Assembly (NCBI GenBank): GCA_031761405.1
Contig: JASEVX010000003.1
Span: 115,995,747 to 116,059,746 of the forward strand
Direction of reading: 5' to 3'
Source: Serripes groenlandicus
Lineage: Eukaryota > Mollusca > Bivalvia > Cardiida > Cardiidae
DNA length: 64,000 nt
The notes under the pieces were generated by a model. The model did no database searches. It had not been told where the DNA came from and saw only the letters and a program-made list of their open reading frames with translations. The translations under genes were made by a program, and so were the position numbers. Numbering within the stretch: the stretch's first letter is position 1; each line of letters begins with the position of its first letter. Of the stretch, positions 33,901-44,652 are shown in pieces.

Positions 33901-35224
33901 TGTGTCAACCGGTTTTGTATATTTGTGTAAGTGGGTGTGTCTGATAAAATAAATAAGTAAATAAACAAACACACACACACAAAAAAACATGTTACGTTGG
34001 AAAGAACTTGCAGCGTTTATAACTCAGTATTTGAAGGTGTTGTCATCGCAGAGATATAGCTCTACATTCACGGGAAGCCGAATTGCGAGGACACAGAAGG
34101 GGTTCTTCCTAGGTGGCAACGTAATTGACAAAACTTTCAGTCTCGCTGGAGAATAATACACAAACCCGATACAAGGCGGATAGATACAGAGTGATTTGTG
34201 CCCGCTTTATCACATGTTTTTGTAGGACTGAAAAAAGATATTAAGACATTAATGACCAGCAAGTATCGAATATAACAAGGTGTATTTTGGTGGAACAAAT
34301 TAATTATATAGATGCTATCTCTAATTATTCGAGAAATCTGAGATCTCATACCAAGTAACGGATATCAGTCTGTCAAGATAGTATTAATATTTTTAAAAAC
34401 AAAAGAAAATATAATCGGAATATTAGTTTCAAAGTGGAGACTGAATGTAGTTACCATTTTCATTAAATCGACACAGAAGTTACGCATTAACAGTACCTTG
34501 GTTACAAGATTGTCATATTAACATTAAGATTTTATCTGGTTTATTTAAGATCGTGCTTTTATTTTACAGGATTTAATTAAATTACTTTTTTATTTTCGTT
34601 CATAAATTAACACCTGAATATTTAAATAAAACATCAACAACAACACAATAAACACAGATAAATAAACAAGAAATAACTCAAATAACAAAGTGCATGGGCG
34701 TTAAACTGAGAGGGAGTGGAATTTAGCATATAAGTGACTTGTAGTCAAAAGTTCTATAATATTGGATATCAAGTGTCTACAACACATCGAGGTCTCAAGA
34801 CAGACAATTTAACTTAATAGATGTTACAAAGGTCATATCAGAATCAGTGAGGAATGTTTTAATAGTTGGATAACGTACATCGAACTATACCACCTGAATA
34901 TGACAACAAAGGTACGTCTTGTTTAACTCAATGGTTTGGTTTTCTATCTTATTCTCATCATAGCACTCTGTTTTTCAGCTGTATAATATGTCCAACGCGG
35001 TCGAGTGTCATATAAATATATTACATGTCGTAAAAGTGTTTACACAAGTCACTTTATTAAAATTTACTTAATAAATAAACATCTTAAAAGACCTATATAT
35101 GCAATTCTTCCTTTGCTAACAATGCAAAACTTGTCATTTTTACAATTATTTTATCCCATATATTCACAGAATTGCAATTTCACTTGCCTTTTTGCCAAAG
35201 TAGTAGTCGACTAATTAAAGATTT
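30930..35224. other. Long stretch without recognised genes
   Basis: AT-rich. Short items only: a hairpin GGAAGGAGA...TCTCCTTCC (32850-32882), a palindrome CTTGTACAAAATTCGTACAA (32542-32562), a doublet of CGTAGCCTAGGAA (33341, 33384), a CA microsatellite (33967) and one MITE (listed separately). Open frames reach about 88 codons and are not recognised. Confidence 0.35.
33636..33860 (+). mobile_element. TTAA-type MITE, degraded
   Basis: Starts TTATCCCTTTCGCACATAC, then TCTGCAGCAGACGACTTTCA, CATTGCTCATAATAAAGGAA and TTTGCCACAATGTTTGG. The right end has TGAAAGTCGTTTGCTGCA. The terminal TTAA is lost. Confidence 0.6.
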
Positions 35225-35389
35225 AAATTAAATCTATTATGTCGAAGAAGAAAGGTGAAAAATTGTTATTTTCGTTTTTCTTGGACCCCTACCACCACAC
35301 ACAGTCATTTCTGGTGAATGTTAAAACAACCATGAAGAACAAAATGAACAGGGGTGTAAAAAAGCGTTTGTATACTGACTACACGAAAA

Positions 35390-35992
35390 GGGGAGACAGT
35401 AATTTCGTACGCTAGTTATTTTGTACCCTCTATATTTCGGTAATTTCGTACCCTCTATATTACTCCTCAACTTAAATACTTAAATACTTATGAATCGATA
35501 TCATAAAGATACAATATGTTAAATATGCTGTGCATCAAATAAAGTGATAAAGGCATCTTTGACAGTTATGTCATTCCAGAGACATATAAACACATGTGTT
35601 TATATGTCTTTGGTCATTCCGATAAAAAATATGTGTTTAACTTTAACATGCGTTCTTAATTATCACACTTCAAGCATCAAATGCAATATATGTTAATTGC
35701 CAAAATCATGTCGTTAATATTCCATTATATAACCTTTAGTAACGTGAAATGAATACGCAAAGTGAAGTTTTGTGTATTTAATGTGTTGGATATATTAAAT
35801 ATTTAGACGGAACGAATGTTCAAGGTAACATTCCATTATTAACAATTTCTCCATTATAATACCTACCCGCATTTTCCAGTAATACAAGATTTGTAGCAAT
35901 TAATAATATAGAGGGTGCAAAATAGCCAGGGTACGAAATTACCGAAATATAGAGGGTACAAAATAACTAGGGTACGAAGTTACTGTAATTCC
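35390..35992. mobile_element. 603-bp non-autonomous hAT-like element with 8-bp target duplication
   Basis: Flanked by CACGAAAA (35382-35389) and CACGAAAG (35993-36000). Inverted ends of about 70 bp: GGGGAGACAGTAATTTCGTA, GTTATTTTGTACCCTCTATA, TTTCGGTAATTTCGTACCC at left, mirrored at 35905-35992. There is no coding capacity. The duplicated segment at 36900 shows the same flank without the element. The 8-bp duplication suggests hAT. Confidence 0.8.
35578..35612. mobile_element. Tiny palindromic insertion, 35 bp, inside the 603-bp element
   Basis: CAGAGACATATAAACACATG plus its mirror (one mismatch) is flanked by exact 8-bp repeats GTCATTCC (35570-35577 and 35613-35620). The CAGAGACA end is a hAT-type terminus. 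The element is nothing but two joined ends. Confidence 0.7.
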
Positions 35993-36589
35993 CACGAAAG
36001 ACATTTATAATTCGTGGGGTGAAACGTTTTGCAAAACAAAGAGGCTATTTGTATCTAATTTTCATTTTATATATTCTTTTTACACAAATTAATTCCAAGG
36101 GCCGATGAGAATGGAAAAAGCTATAAATTCAACAGTATTTCAGAATATAACAGAACGGAACGTTTATAAAGACGTATACAATGTACATAGTCGTTAAAAC
36201 AAAGATATATAAATAAATAAAATGTACAAAAACGTGGATGGAAATGAAAAAGTAAGAAATAGTCAAGTGTCAAAGAATAAAAAAAACGGCAAGCAAGCAT
36301 ACAATAAAGAGGCGGAACTTTTGTGAAAAAAATGTAGCATTTCATCAGCTGTACTCTAATTATAATGCAATTTGAACACAGGCGGCTTTAGTATAGCAAT
36401 TGTTTTGTTTTGTGATTTGGAGCAATTCAACGCATGTTTGCATAGAGGGATGGTTTTGCATTTCTTTATGACATGGATATATGTAAGACATGGCATAAGG
36501 AGATGCATTACAACATTGACAGTATATTTCATGGTAGGCACCTGCGATCTCGAGTATATGCACTTAAAAACACACATATTTACATACTA

Positions 36590-36925
36590 GGACGTCTGAT
36601 GAAACCAATAACAGGGCAAACATTCTCTCATAAAGCTTATTTTGTAACAGGTAGTATTGGTTCGATGGAGGCAAGAGGACTTTTAAAGAAAGCTCCTTTA
36701 AATATTTTGAGCGGAGAAGTATAGTGTAAAATCAAGATAATGTTTTACCGACGGAAGACGCAGTGTGGCTTCTATGAGTATCGAAGAAGATACATTACGC
36801 TTTGTTATTTTCGTTTTTCGTGACAACCCCTCCATTTTGTGAAGAAAAACAACCCAACCATATAGAACAAAAGGGACAGGCGTGTAAAGCAACTGTTTTC
36901 AAATCGACTACACGAATATACATTT
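36590..36925 (+). repeat. Local duplicated segment, copy 2
   Basis: Shares GAAAGCTCCTTTAAATATTT, AAAATCAAGATA, AGTATCGAAGAAGATA and TTGTTATTTTCGTTTTTCGT with copy 3 at 37130. Its end, GACTACACGAATATACATTT, is the unoccupied counterpart of the insertion site at 35390. Confidence 0.65.
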
Positions 36926-36967
36926 CAAGTAATATAAATATCTTCTCCTAAATTGTGGTATGAAATT

Positions 36968-37015
36968 TCATTTTTGTTGTTGTTGTGGTTGTTATTGTTG
37001 TTGTTAAAGGACCTT
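36968..37015 (+). repeat. TTG/GTT microsatellite
   Basis: Impure GTT repeats: GTTGTTGTTGTGGTTGTTAT then TGTTGTTGTT. Confidence 0.8.
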
Positions 37016-37129
37016 TTGTGTAAAATGTTCATTAATTGTTTTACAAACATATTTCCACATGGCGTAATTTTATTTCAATGACAATTATAACAGACATACC
37101 TACAAATGTTCCGTTATTTACAGACATGG

Positions 37130-37415
37130 ATGTATAACCAAACCAAGTAAAGGGCAAGCATTTTCTCCTACTGCTCATTTTGTAATAGGGTTTCTTGGTT
37201 GGGTGGTGAGTATGTTTATATTGAGACGAAAGAAAGCTCCGTTAAATATTTTTAAAGTCTCAGATGGGGGGACTATTTTGAGCGGCTGAATATAAGTCTA
37301 AAATCAAGATACTTTTTCACTTAGGGAAGTCGCGGTGTTATTTCCATTAGTGTCGATGAATATATGATACTGTTTGTTAGTTTGTTATTTTCGTTTTACT
37401 TGAAATGCCTACACA
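37130..37415 (+). repeat. Local duplicated segment, copy 3
   Basis: AAAGGGCAAGCATTTTCTCC, CATTTTGTAATAGG, AAAGAAAGCTCCGTTAAATA, AAAATCAAGATAC and TTTGTTATTTTCGTTTTACT parallel 36600-36830 about 540 bp upstream. Confidence 0.65.
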
Positions 37416-37436
37416 GCTTCGTTTAAAGATTTCTTT

Positions 37437-37888
37437 TTAAGCCCTTTCCAAAATACAATAAATATGCCGCAGACGACTTTGAGATCATCGGGGTGGGGGG
37501 GAGATGAATTTGGCAATTCGACGTTGAAAAAGTAAAGCTTTGGAAACAATGTGGCAAAAGAAGAAATAGCATATTAACCCTTTCCCTCATACTACAATTC
37601 TGCAGCAGACGACTTTGAACATATTTTGTCAAATAATGGAAAATCTCTATAATTGAATGGATAACCTATGACTAAAAGTGGAAAACATTGTGACAAAAGG
37701 AGAAATTGCACGTTTTGTGCAATTTCTTCTTTTGTTACTATGTTTTCAAAAAGCCGTCTCCTGCAGAGGCGTCAGAAAGCGTCTATATGAGGGAAAGGGA
37801 TAATCATGAGCAATTTTACCAACGATATTTTCTAAAGTCGTCTTCTACAGAAGCGTCCGAATGCGTCTTGCAAGTATGAAGGGGTTAA
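37437..37888 (+). mobile_element. TTAA-type MITE split by a nested relative
   Basis: TTAAGCCCTTTCCAAAATAC begins the outer copy and GTATGAAGGGGTTAA ends it. Outer sequence GCAAAAGAAGAAATAGCATA stops at 37573 and resumes at 37804 with TCATGAGCAATTTT, the two halves of the family's central palindrome. Confidence 0.8.
37574..37803 (+). mobile_element. TTAA-type MITE nested in another copy
   Basis: TTAACCCTTTCCCTCATACT to ATATGAGGGAAAGGGATAA; the right TTAA has become ATAA. About 95% like 27299-27527 by eye, so younger than its host copy. Confidence 0.85.
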
Positions 37889-38109
37889 CTATTTCGATAT
37901 TGTTTAGCAGTTCGGTACATTCAACAGCACGCTATATAGACGATATTTGCATTTCGTGCGTGTAAAAGCACGATCTATTTTCACCGGGGGAACACCATTA
38001 CAGTGTTACTTTCACGAGAGTCTATGTCACACGTGAAATTCCGAGCGCTTGATGAAGAAGGGTATTTTTTACGGTATAAAATCCTTAATTGACTCTCAAA
38101 TTCTATATT

Positions 38110-38308
38110 ATGCCACGCAGGCTTTTACCCGGATATACACTTTTCGCCTCCTGTGGATTTTCTGTTTCAGGAATCATTACTCTATACCTGTATCCCCCTG
38201 AGACGGAATGTATCGGCCCGGATCAGTCTGCGCGGACTGCGCAGGCTGATCCGGGTCGATACATTACGCAGATGCCATAATGTTGGTTTTCTCGCCAGAC
38301 GGCTCATT
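38110..38308. mobile_element. ATGAGCCGTT MITE, left end missing
   Basis: Begins inside the element (CCACGCAGGCTTTTACCCGG) and reaches the right terminus TCTCGCCAGACGGCTCAT. It contains TTTCTGTTTCAGGAATCATT and CCTGCGCAGTCCGCGCAG-type palindromes. It serves as the empty-site reference for the palindrome insertion at 50081. Confidence 0.8.
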
Positions 38309-38734
38309 TGTTGATGTTCACGAATGAATATATTTCTCCATCTTACATGTAAGCATACACTTTGAACGTCTGTTTATTTCATGGTTTTACTTTCTGATGA
38401 TATAACGCTATGGGATAAATATAGAGTAGACAAATGTAAGCCTTGGCACATGCACTGTTTGAAAAAGTGATATTATCAGAATTCAATCCATTATATAATT
38501 CCCATTAATACAATTAAAAAAGGAACATGCAATAATAATCATGTAACAAGATATATACCTAATTGCTTTCTGGAATAGTATTCTGAGTTTTGTTCTAATT
38601 GAATATAAAAGGCGCTGGACCGCAGATTATAGATGGTTTAGTCAAAGTTTTAAAACTGTTTAAAAGTTGTCTTTAAATATTAGAATCATAATTCTGGGAT
38701 ATAATTAGAGTAATAATTTCACTTTCAAGTACAC

Positions 38735-40385
38735 GCAGTAGGATCCAAATGGACAATGCGTGTCATAAAGCTCCTGACCGTCTGTCCGCGCACGTATGCA
38801 TGTAGTAGTATTCAAATGGACAATGCTAGTCATAAACGTGCGCAGACAGATGGTCAGGAGCTTTATGACTAGCATTGTCCATTTAAATAATATTACTGCA
38901 TGCATGCGTGCGCAGACAGACGGTCAGGAGCTTTATGACTAGCATTGTCCATTTGAATACTACTACTGCATGCATGCATGCGCAGACAGACTGTCAGGAG
39001 GTTTATGTATGACTAGCATTGTCCATTTGAATAATACTACTGCATGCATGCGTGCGCAGACAGACGATCAGGAGCTTTATGACTAGCATTGTCCATTTGA
39101 ATAATACTACTGCATGCATGCGTGCGCAGACAGACGGTCAGGAGCTTTATGACTAGCATTGTCCATTTGAATACTATTGTATGCATACGTGCGCAGACAG
39201 ACGGTCAGGAGCTTTATGACTAGCATTGTCCATTTGAATACTATTATATGCATACGTGCGCAGACAGACGGTCAGGAGCTTTATGTATGACTAGCGTTGT
39301 CAATTTGAATAATACTACTGCATGCATGCGCAGACAGACGGTCAGGAGCCTTATGTATGACTAGCGTTGTCCATTTGAATAATACTACATGTATGCGTGC
39401 GCAGACAGGCGGTCATGAGCTTTATGTATGCCTAGCGTTGTCCATGTCAATACTACTGCATGCGTGCGCAGACAGACGGTCAGGAGCTTTATGTATGACT
39501 AGCGTTGTCCATTTGAATAATACTACATGTATGCGTGCGCAGACAGGCGGTCAGGAACTTTATGTATGACTAGCGTTGTCCATTTGAATAATACTACATG
39601 TATGCGTGCGCAGACAGACGGTCAGGAGCCTTATGTATGACTAGCGTTGTCCATTTGAATAATACTACATGTATGCGTGCGCAGACAGACGGTCAGGAGC
39701 TTTATGTATGACTAGCGTTGTCCATTTGAATAATACTACATGTATGCGTGCGCAGACAGACGGTCAGGAGCTTTATGTATGACTAGCGTTGTCCATTTGA
39801 ATAATACTACATGTATGCGTGCGCAGACAGGCGGTCATGAGCTTTATGTATGACTAGCGTTGTCCATGTCAATACTACTGCATGCGTGCTCAGACAGACG
39901 GTCAGGAGCTTTATGTATGACTAGCGTTGTCCATTTGAATAATACTACATGTATGCGTGCGCAGACAGGCGGTCAGGAACTTTATGTATGACTAGCGTTG
40001 TCCATGTCAATAATACTGCACGCATGCGTGCGCAGACAGACGGTCAGGAGTTTTATGACTAGCATTGTCCATTTGAATACTATTGTATGCATGCGTGCGC
40101 AGATAGACCGTCAGGAGCTTTATGTATGACTAGCGTTGTCCATTTGAGTAATACGACATGCATGCATGCGCAGACAGACGGTCAGGAGCTTGATGACTAG
40201 CGTTGTCCATTTGAATAATACTACATGTATGTGTGCGCAGACAGGCGCTCAGGAGCTTTATGTATGACAAGCGTTGTCCACGTCATTACTACTGCATGCA
40301 TGCGTGCGCAGACAGACGGTCAGGAGCTTTATGACACGCATTGTTCATGTCATTACTACTGCATGCATGCGTGCGCAGACAGAAG
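38735..40385 (+). repeat. 66-74-bp minisatellite with inverted first units
   Basis: The unit is GCGCAGACAGACGGTCAGGA, GCTTTATG(TATG)ACTAGC, RTTGTCCATTTGAATAATAC, TACTGCATGCATGCGT; about 23 copies in plus orientation. The first 1.3 units (38735-38835) are in minus orientation. Each unit holds a 17-bp alternating purine-pyrimidine run. Two blocks repeat 422 bp apart (39411, 39833). Confidence 0.95.
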
Positions 40386-40389
40386 TTTT

Positions 40390-41200
40390 TGTTAACCAGT
40401 AATAATTACGTTCCAGGAGTTTTTCTCAAATTGTTCCCCACGTGTCATGATCAAGTCAGAGTTACCTAGTTTATATGGGAGTGTGTGTCTGTGAGGGCGA
40501 GTGATTGCGCGAATGTGTGAATGTGTTATGTGCACGCAATTTATTTCTTAATACTTATGTTGTATGACAAATAAACTATGTATAGTTTAAGTCAATACAA
40601 TATATCAATCTATAATAAAAAAAAGAAGAAAAAAAAAGGTAATATTCCGATAAAATGACGACGGCTAAAGTTCAGCATCGCGTAAAAATAACGAGCTTCA
40701 AAGTGTAGACAGCTACTTCGTTTTTAAATGATGTCTTATCATCGAGGAAACCCTTCAAGGTCTGAAGAAGTTATACTCGAGGAAAATGCAATCGAACATT
40801 CCGAAACTTTAGTCTGCCTTATAGACAACACGAAACAAAATTACTGAATAAACAGAAAAGAACAAACCATAATCTTTACTTACATTTGACTTGAACAAAA
40901 TGTTCATCGTCATATACAGAAAATTATAAAATACATGTAACAATGGCGATTATTAAATGTAGTTATGAAATAACAACATTTAAATTAGAATATATAAAAC
41001 GATGTTGTAGACGGAAGTAACTATATTGCTGCATGTTTTCAGTTTAATATTGATGTATATGTAAACATTTTCCGATATATTTTCATGTCCTTAATATAGA
41101 TCTAACATAACACAATAAAGCATACACATTTATGTTTTTTTTATTCTCTGTATGTAGCATATCTTTATGCTTACGTGGTGTCTCATTCTCTGTATCGCTA
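40390..41200. other. No gene or clear repeat recognised
   Basis: AT-rich spacer with a purine run at 40618-40640. Confidence 0.4.
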
Positions 41201-41204
41201 TCGT

Positions 41205-41434
41205 TGACATTTTTCCACATACAGCTTTTCTTCAGCAGACGACGACGTTGAAAGCATTTAGTCTAGATACTGAAATCCTCTATAGATGAAAAGACAATTA
41301 TTGAAAAAAGTTAAAAACATTTTGGAAAAAGGAGAAAATGGTCATCATGAGCAATTTCTCCTTTTGCAAAAATGTTTTAAAAAGTCGTCTTCTGCAGAGG
41401 CATCGAAAACGCGTCTGTATGTGGGAAAGTGTTG
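41205..41434 (+). mobile_element. TTAA-type MITE, first of three in a row
   Basis: CATTTTTCCACATACAGC to CTGTATGTGGGAAAGTG. Central palindrome GGAGAAAATGGTCATCATGA and GCAATTTCTCCTTTTGC. The TTAA sites have decayed. Confidence 0.7.
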
Positions 41435-41451
41435 TCACAACGTCTAAATAG

Positions 41452-41669
41452 TTAACGGTTTCCCGCTTGAAGACGTAGTTTCGTGCAACTACAGTAGCAG
41501 ACGACCCTTGAACACAGTGTGGAAGATATAGCTCTTACAAATCATGTTTTCCTTTCTTCAGGATGTTTCCAACATTATTCAATAATGATATCCTCATTGT
41601 TAAGGGAGTTTTCCTGGAGTTGTTCAAAGTCGTTAGCTGCAGAGTTAGTGTATATGGGAAATGGTTTAA
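41452..41669 (+). mobile_element. TTAA-type MITE, strongly degraded, second of three
   Basis: TTAACGGTTTCCCGCTTG to TATATGGGAAATGGTTTAA, with GCAGACGACCCTTGAACAC and AAAGTCGTTAGCTGCAGAG inside. It shares its right TTAA with the next copy. Confidence 0.6.
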
Positions 41670-41895
41670 CCCTTTCCCTCACACAACAATTCTGCAGCAG
41701 ACGACTTTGAACATATTTGGTCAAAAAATGGAAACTCTCTTTAATTGAATGGATAACCTATGACTAAAAGTGGAAAACATTGTGGCAAAAGGAGAAATTG
41801 CATGTTTTGAGTAATTTCTTCTTTTGTCACTATGTTTTTAAAAAGCTGTCTGCTGCAGAGGCGTCAGAAAGCGTCTATATGAGGGAAAGGGTTAA
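41666..41895 (+). mobile_element. TTAA-type MITE, full length, third of three
   Basis: TTAA at 41666 and 41892. Ends TTAACCCTTTCCCTCACAC and ATATGAGGGAAAGGGTTAA. 230 bp, TATGAGGG subtype. Confidence 0.9.
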
Positions 41896-42061
41896 GTAAC
41901 CCAGGGGAAAAAAAGAACATACCGATACGGTGGTTTGAATATAAAATCGTATTTTCTCGCTATCGGTAAAGTATGGTTTTCAATTGTTGTCTAAATTCAA
42001 TATAAAACCTTGATTTTAATAATTGGTGAGATACATTTACAGCATTTTGGTGAATTCGAGC

Positions 42062-42335
42062 CCCGGTAGCGACGCGGGCTGTCAATCCAGGGGTTGTGAG
42101 TTCGAATCCCAGCTCGGTCAACATTATTTCCGCCGTTTGACAAAAGCCACTGTGACAAGCGTCATTCGTCTTTCACCAATGGGCTAACAGACTATGTGGA
42201 AAAGCAGCCAGTTGCTCGGAAAGTATGTTGTGTGAGAACACCAGGAAACATATGAGTAGTTGAACTGGCCGCCGTGATATGACTAAAACATTCTTGAAAA
42301 TGGCGTAAAACCCCTACCAACCAATCAATCTTGGA
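42062..42335 (+). mobile_element. tRNA-derived SINE, type C
   Basis: The tRNA-like head starts near CCCCGGTAGCGACGCGGGCT and has a strong B box in GTGAGTTCGAATCCCAGCTC. Body AAGCGTCATTCGTCTTTCAC, CAATGGGCTAACAGACTATG. Tail CTTGAAAATGGCGTAAAACC and CAACCAATCAATC. Best preserved copy of this type here. Confidence 0.85.
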
Positions 42336-42454
42336 TGAACAAGCCACAGTCCAGGATAAAAGAATAAACTACGAAGTTCTTACCCTTTTTAAATTTGATA
42401 TCAAAGTGTTGTAAATTTGATTTGAAATTTGGCGTAACATATTTCATATTAATT

Positions 42455-42653
42455 GAAATATACCGTCAAAGGAATCATACTCGCTCTAATATACCGTCAA
42501 ATTGATCATAATGGCTTAAATATATCGTCAAATTGATCATAATGGCTTAAATATAACGTCATATTGATCATAATGGCTTAAATATACCGTCAAATTGATC
42601 ATAATGTCTTAAATATACCGTCAAATTGATCATAATGGCTTAAATATAACGTC
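42455..42653 (+). repeat. 31-bp minisatellite, left part
   Basis: The unit is AAATTGATCATAATGGCTTA followed by AATATACCGTC; about six copies. Stops at GTC (42653) and resumes in phase at 43939. Confidence 0.9.
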
Positions 42654-43938
42654 TTATTGTATACTTTGATATTGTTCCCTCTTGTTTCCATATGAACAAA
42701 GGATGCAATATCATTTGATATTGCACGGGTTGATATTGCACTGGAATCTTTTTCACGTGACGCTAAGGACGGAACTATTTCCATACACTAACGTTACAAA
42801 GCGCTCTCATCCAACCTTTCGTGATTTAGAGATCCAGCTAACTTCTACTTCTTCTTTGTTACTGTCAGGGCTTAGTGCATCGCAGGCAAGTGAAGCCATT
42901 AAAATGGTTAAAACAACTAATTAGGCATATTAACAAATATAAATGAAATAAAAAAAAAAGCTGTGTTGTTTAGGCTGTGTATCAATGTAGACGGGACTTG
43001 AATCAGTTTACAGATGTGATCTGCTCAAGGTTCGATTCTCTGATAGTCCTAGGGAAAAGCTGTGCTTATACGGTTCGTAGTACATTGTTTGGTACATCTT
43101 TTATAGATGACACGTAGTGAATAATCGATAGACATACACAAAACCCAATCTGGTCTATTTATAGCGTTAGCTATGCTAGTAAATACGTACGTAGTTTCTG
43201 ACGTAATAATGTGACGTGTACATCAATAATATTGCTCGAGTGTTGTTTTGATTGTCGTTGACGATCTATTATAAGTGTATCAACAAATAAAGAGGGATTC
43301 ATAACTGCTAGGATGAATAAGCAAATGATTGTTTTAAAGGTAGGTCTTCAGATTTGTTTTGTTATCCTCCGATGTGAAGTTTATCAACGCAGTAGCCTTT
43401 ATATGTATATCAAAGATGTGTGTTCGCTTTACTGAACATACTGCGAGGTCAAAAGGCCCTTTTAAAGGGGCATCTAAATCGTAATAAAAAAACAAATGTC
43501 CAGGCGTAAATACAAGAATAAGATAATACACGAGTTCTTAATGAAAAACACTGTTAGAAAAGGCGTTACACATCATTTTGTCGACGATTCCAATTTCGAG
43601 TCGACAACAATGGCGGTTCGTAAATTATATTTTCCGCGACCTTAGCAACCAGCGTAAAGGATAGTATAAATGCGCGATATATCGTTAATGTTTATTTATC
43701 TGAGCAATCCAAAACGACTGTTAATTTTCTAATAAGTGTGACGTGTTTAAAACAAACAAAATGACACATTTTAAATAGCCAATATCAAATTATACAATAA
43801 AAAGGTTATTGCATGATTATGGGAATCTATTGTGTTGGGACTCGTTCCTTCGGCGGAGTGCCCTCGCAAGCTCGGGCAACTCAGCCGAAGGAACTCGTCC
43901 AACACAATATTTTCCCATATTGATGCAATAACCTATAA
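42654..43938. other. 1.28-kb insertion inside the 31-bp minisatellite
   Basis: Bounded by minisatellite on both sides in matching phase. Candidate 4-5-bp target duplication (T)ATTG at both junctions. It has no long reading frame. It ends with the long hairpin at 43804-43933. Its class is unknown. Confidence 0.6.
43804..43933. repeat. Long imperfect hairpin (55-bp arms)
   Basis: The left arm GGTTATTGCATGATTATGGG, TTGTGTTGGGACTCGTTCCT, TCGGCGGAGT is mirrored by ACTCAGCCGAAGGAACTCGT...GATGCAATAACC. The loop is GCCCTCGCAAGCTCGGGC-like and self-complementary. Confidence 0.85.
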
Positions 43939-44425
43939 TATTGATCATAATGGCTTAAATATAACGTCAAATTGATCATAATGTCTTAAATATACTGTCA
44001 AATTGATCATAATTGCTTAAATATAAGTCAAATTGATCATAATGGCTTAAATATACCGTCGAATTGAGCATAATGGCTATGATATACCGTCAAATTGGGT
44101 CATACTGGCTTGAATATACCGTCAAATTGATCATTATGGGTTAAGAATATAGCTAAATATACTGTCAAATTGAGCATAATGGCTTGAATATACCGGCAAA
44201 TTGAGCACAGTGGCTTAAATATATCGTCAAATTTATCATCATGGCTTAACTATACCGTCAAATTGATCATATTGACTTCCTCGTGGCTTAAATACATCGG
44301 TAATGATCATAATGGCTTGAGAGTACCGGAAAATTGAGCATAATGGCTTAAATATAACGGCAAATTGAGCATCATGGCTTGAATATACCGGCAAATTGAG
44401 CATAATGGCTTGAGTTTGGAGTCAA
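43939..44425 (+). repeat. 31-bp minisatellite, right part
   Basis: Continuation of 42455-42653 with about 15 more diverged copies (variants AATTGAGCATAATGGC and TACCGGCAAATTGAGC). Confidence 0.9.
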
Positions 44426-44498
44426 TTCTTTCATAAGGATTTGAAATTAACATATAAGTTATCACACAGACTTGAAATGGAAAGTCACATTTAAAATC

Positions 44499-44652
44499 CT
44501 GGTTTGGACTTGGAACGAGGATAACCTTTCGCCACTATGTTTACAACTTTATTCAGTACTTATAATTCCTTTCATCGTCTGTTTATACTTTTGCGAAGAC
44601 GTTTTCAACGTTGTCATCTGCGGAACTGTTGTATTAGGAAAATGGTTTAACT
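44499..44652 (+). mobile_element. TTAA-type MITE, degraded
   Basis: CTTTCGCCACTATGTTTAC, TTTTCAACGTTGTCATCTGC and TTAGGAAAATGGTTTAA resemble the family's right half. Confidence 0.4.

Larger units (their letters stand above)
35225..36050 (+). repeat. Local duplicated segment, copy 1 (interrupted)
   Basis: TATTTTCGTTTTTCTTGGAC, ACAACCATGAAGAACAAAAT, GAACAGGGGTGTAAA and GACTACACGAA match 36800-36910. The match continues after the 603-bp insertion with ACGAAAGACATTTATAATTC. Confidence 0.65.

Noticed and set aside
39357..39569. 70-codon frame with internal peptide repeat
   Set aside because: Translation of the 66-74-bp minisatellite; other units shift frame by the 4-bp TATG variant.
38735..40385. 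CRISPR-like array
   Set aside because: Units are contiguous with no unique spacers, and the context is animal DNA.
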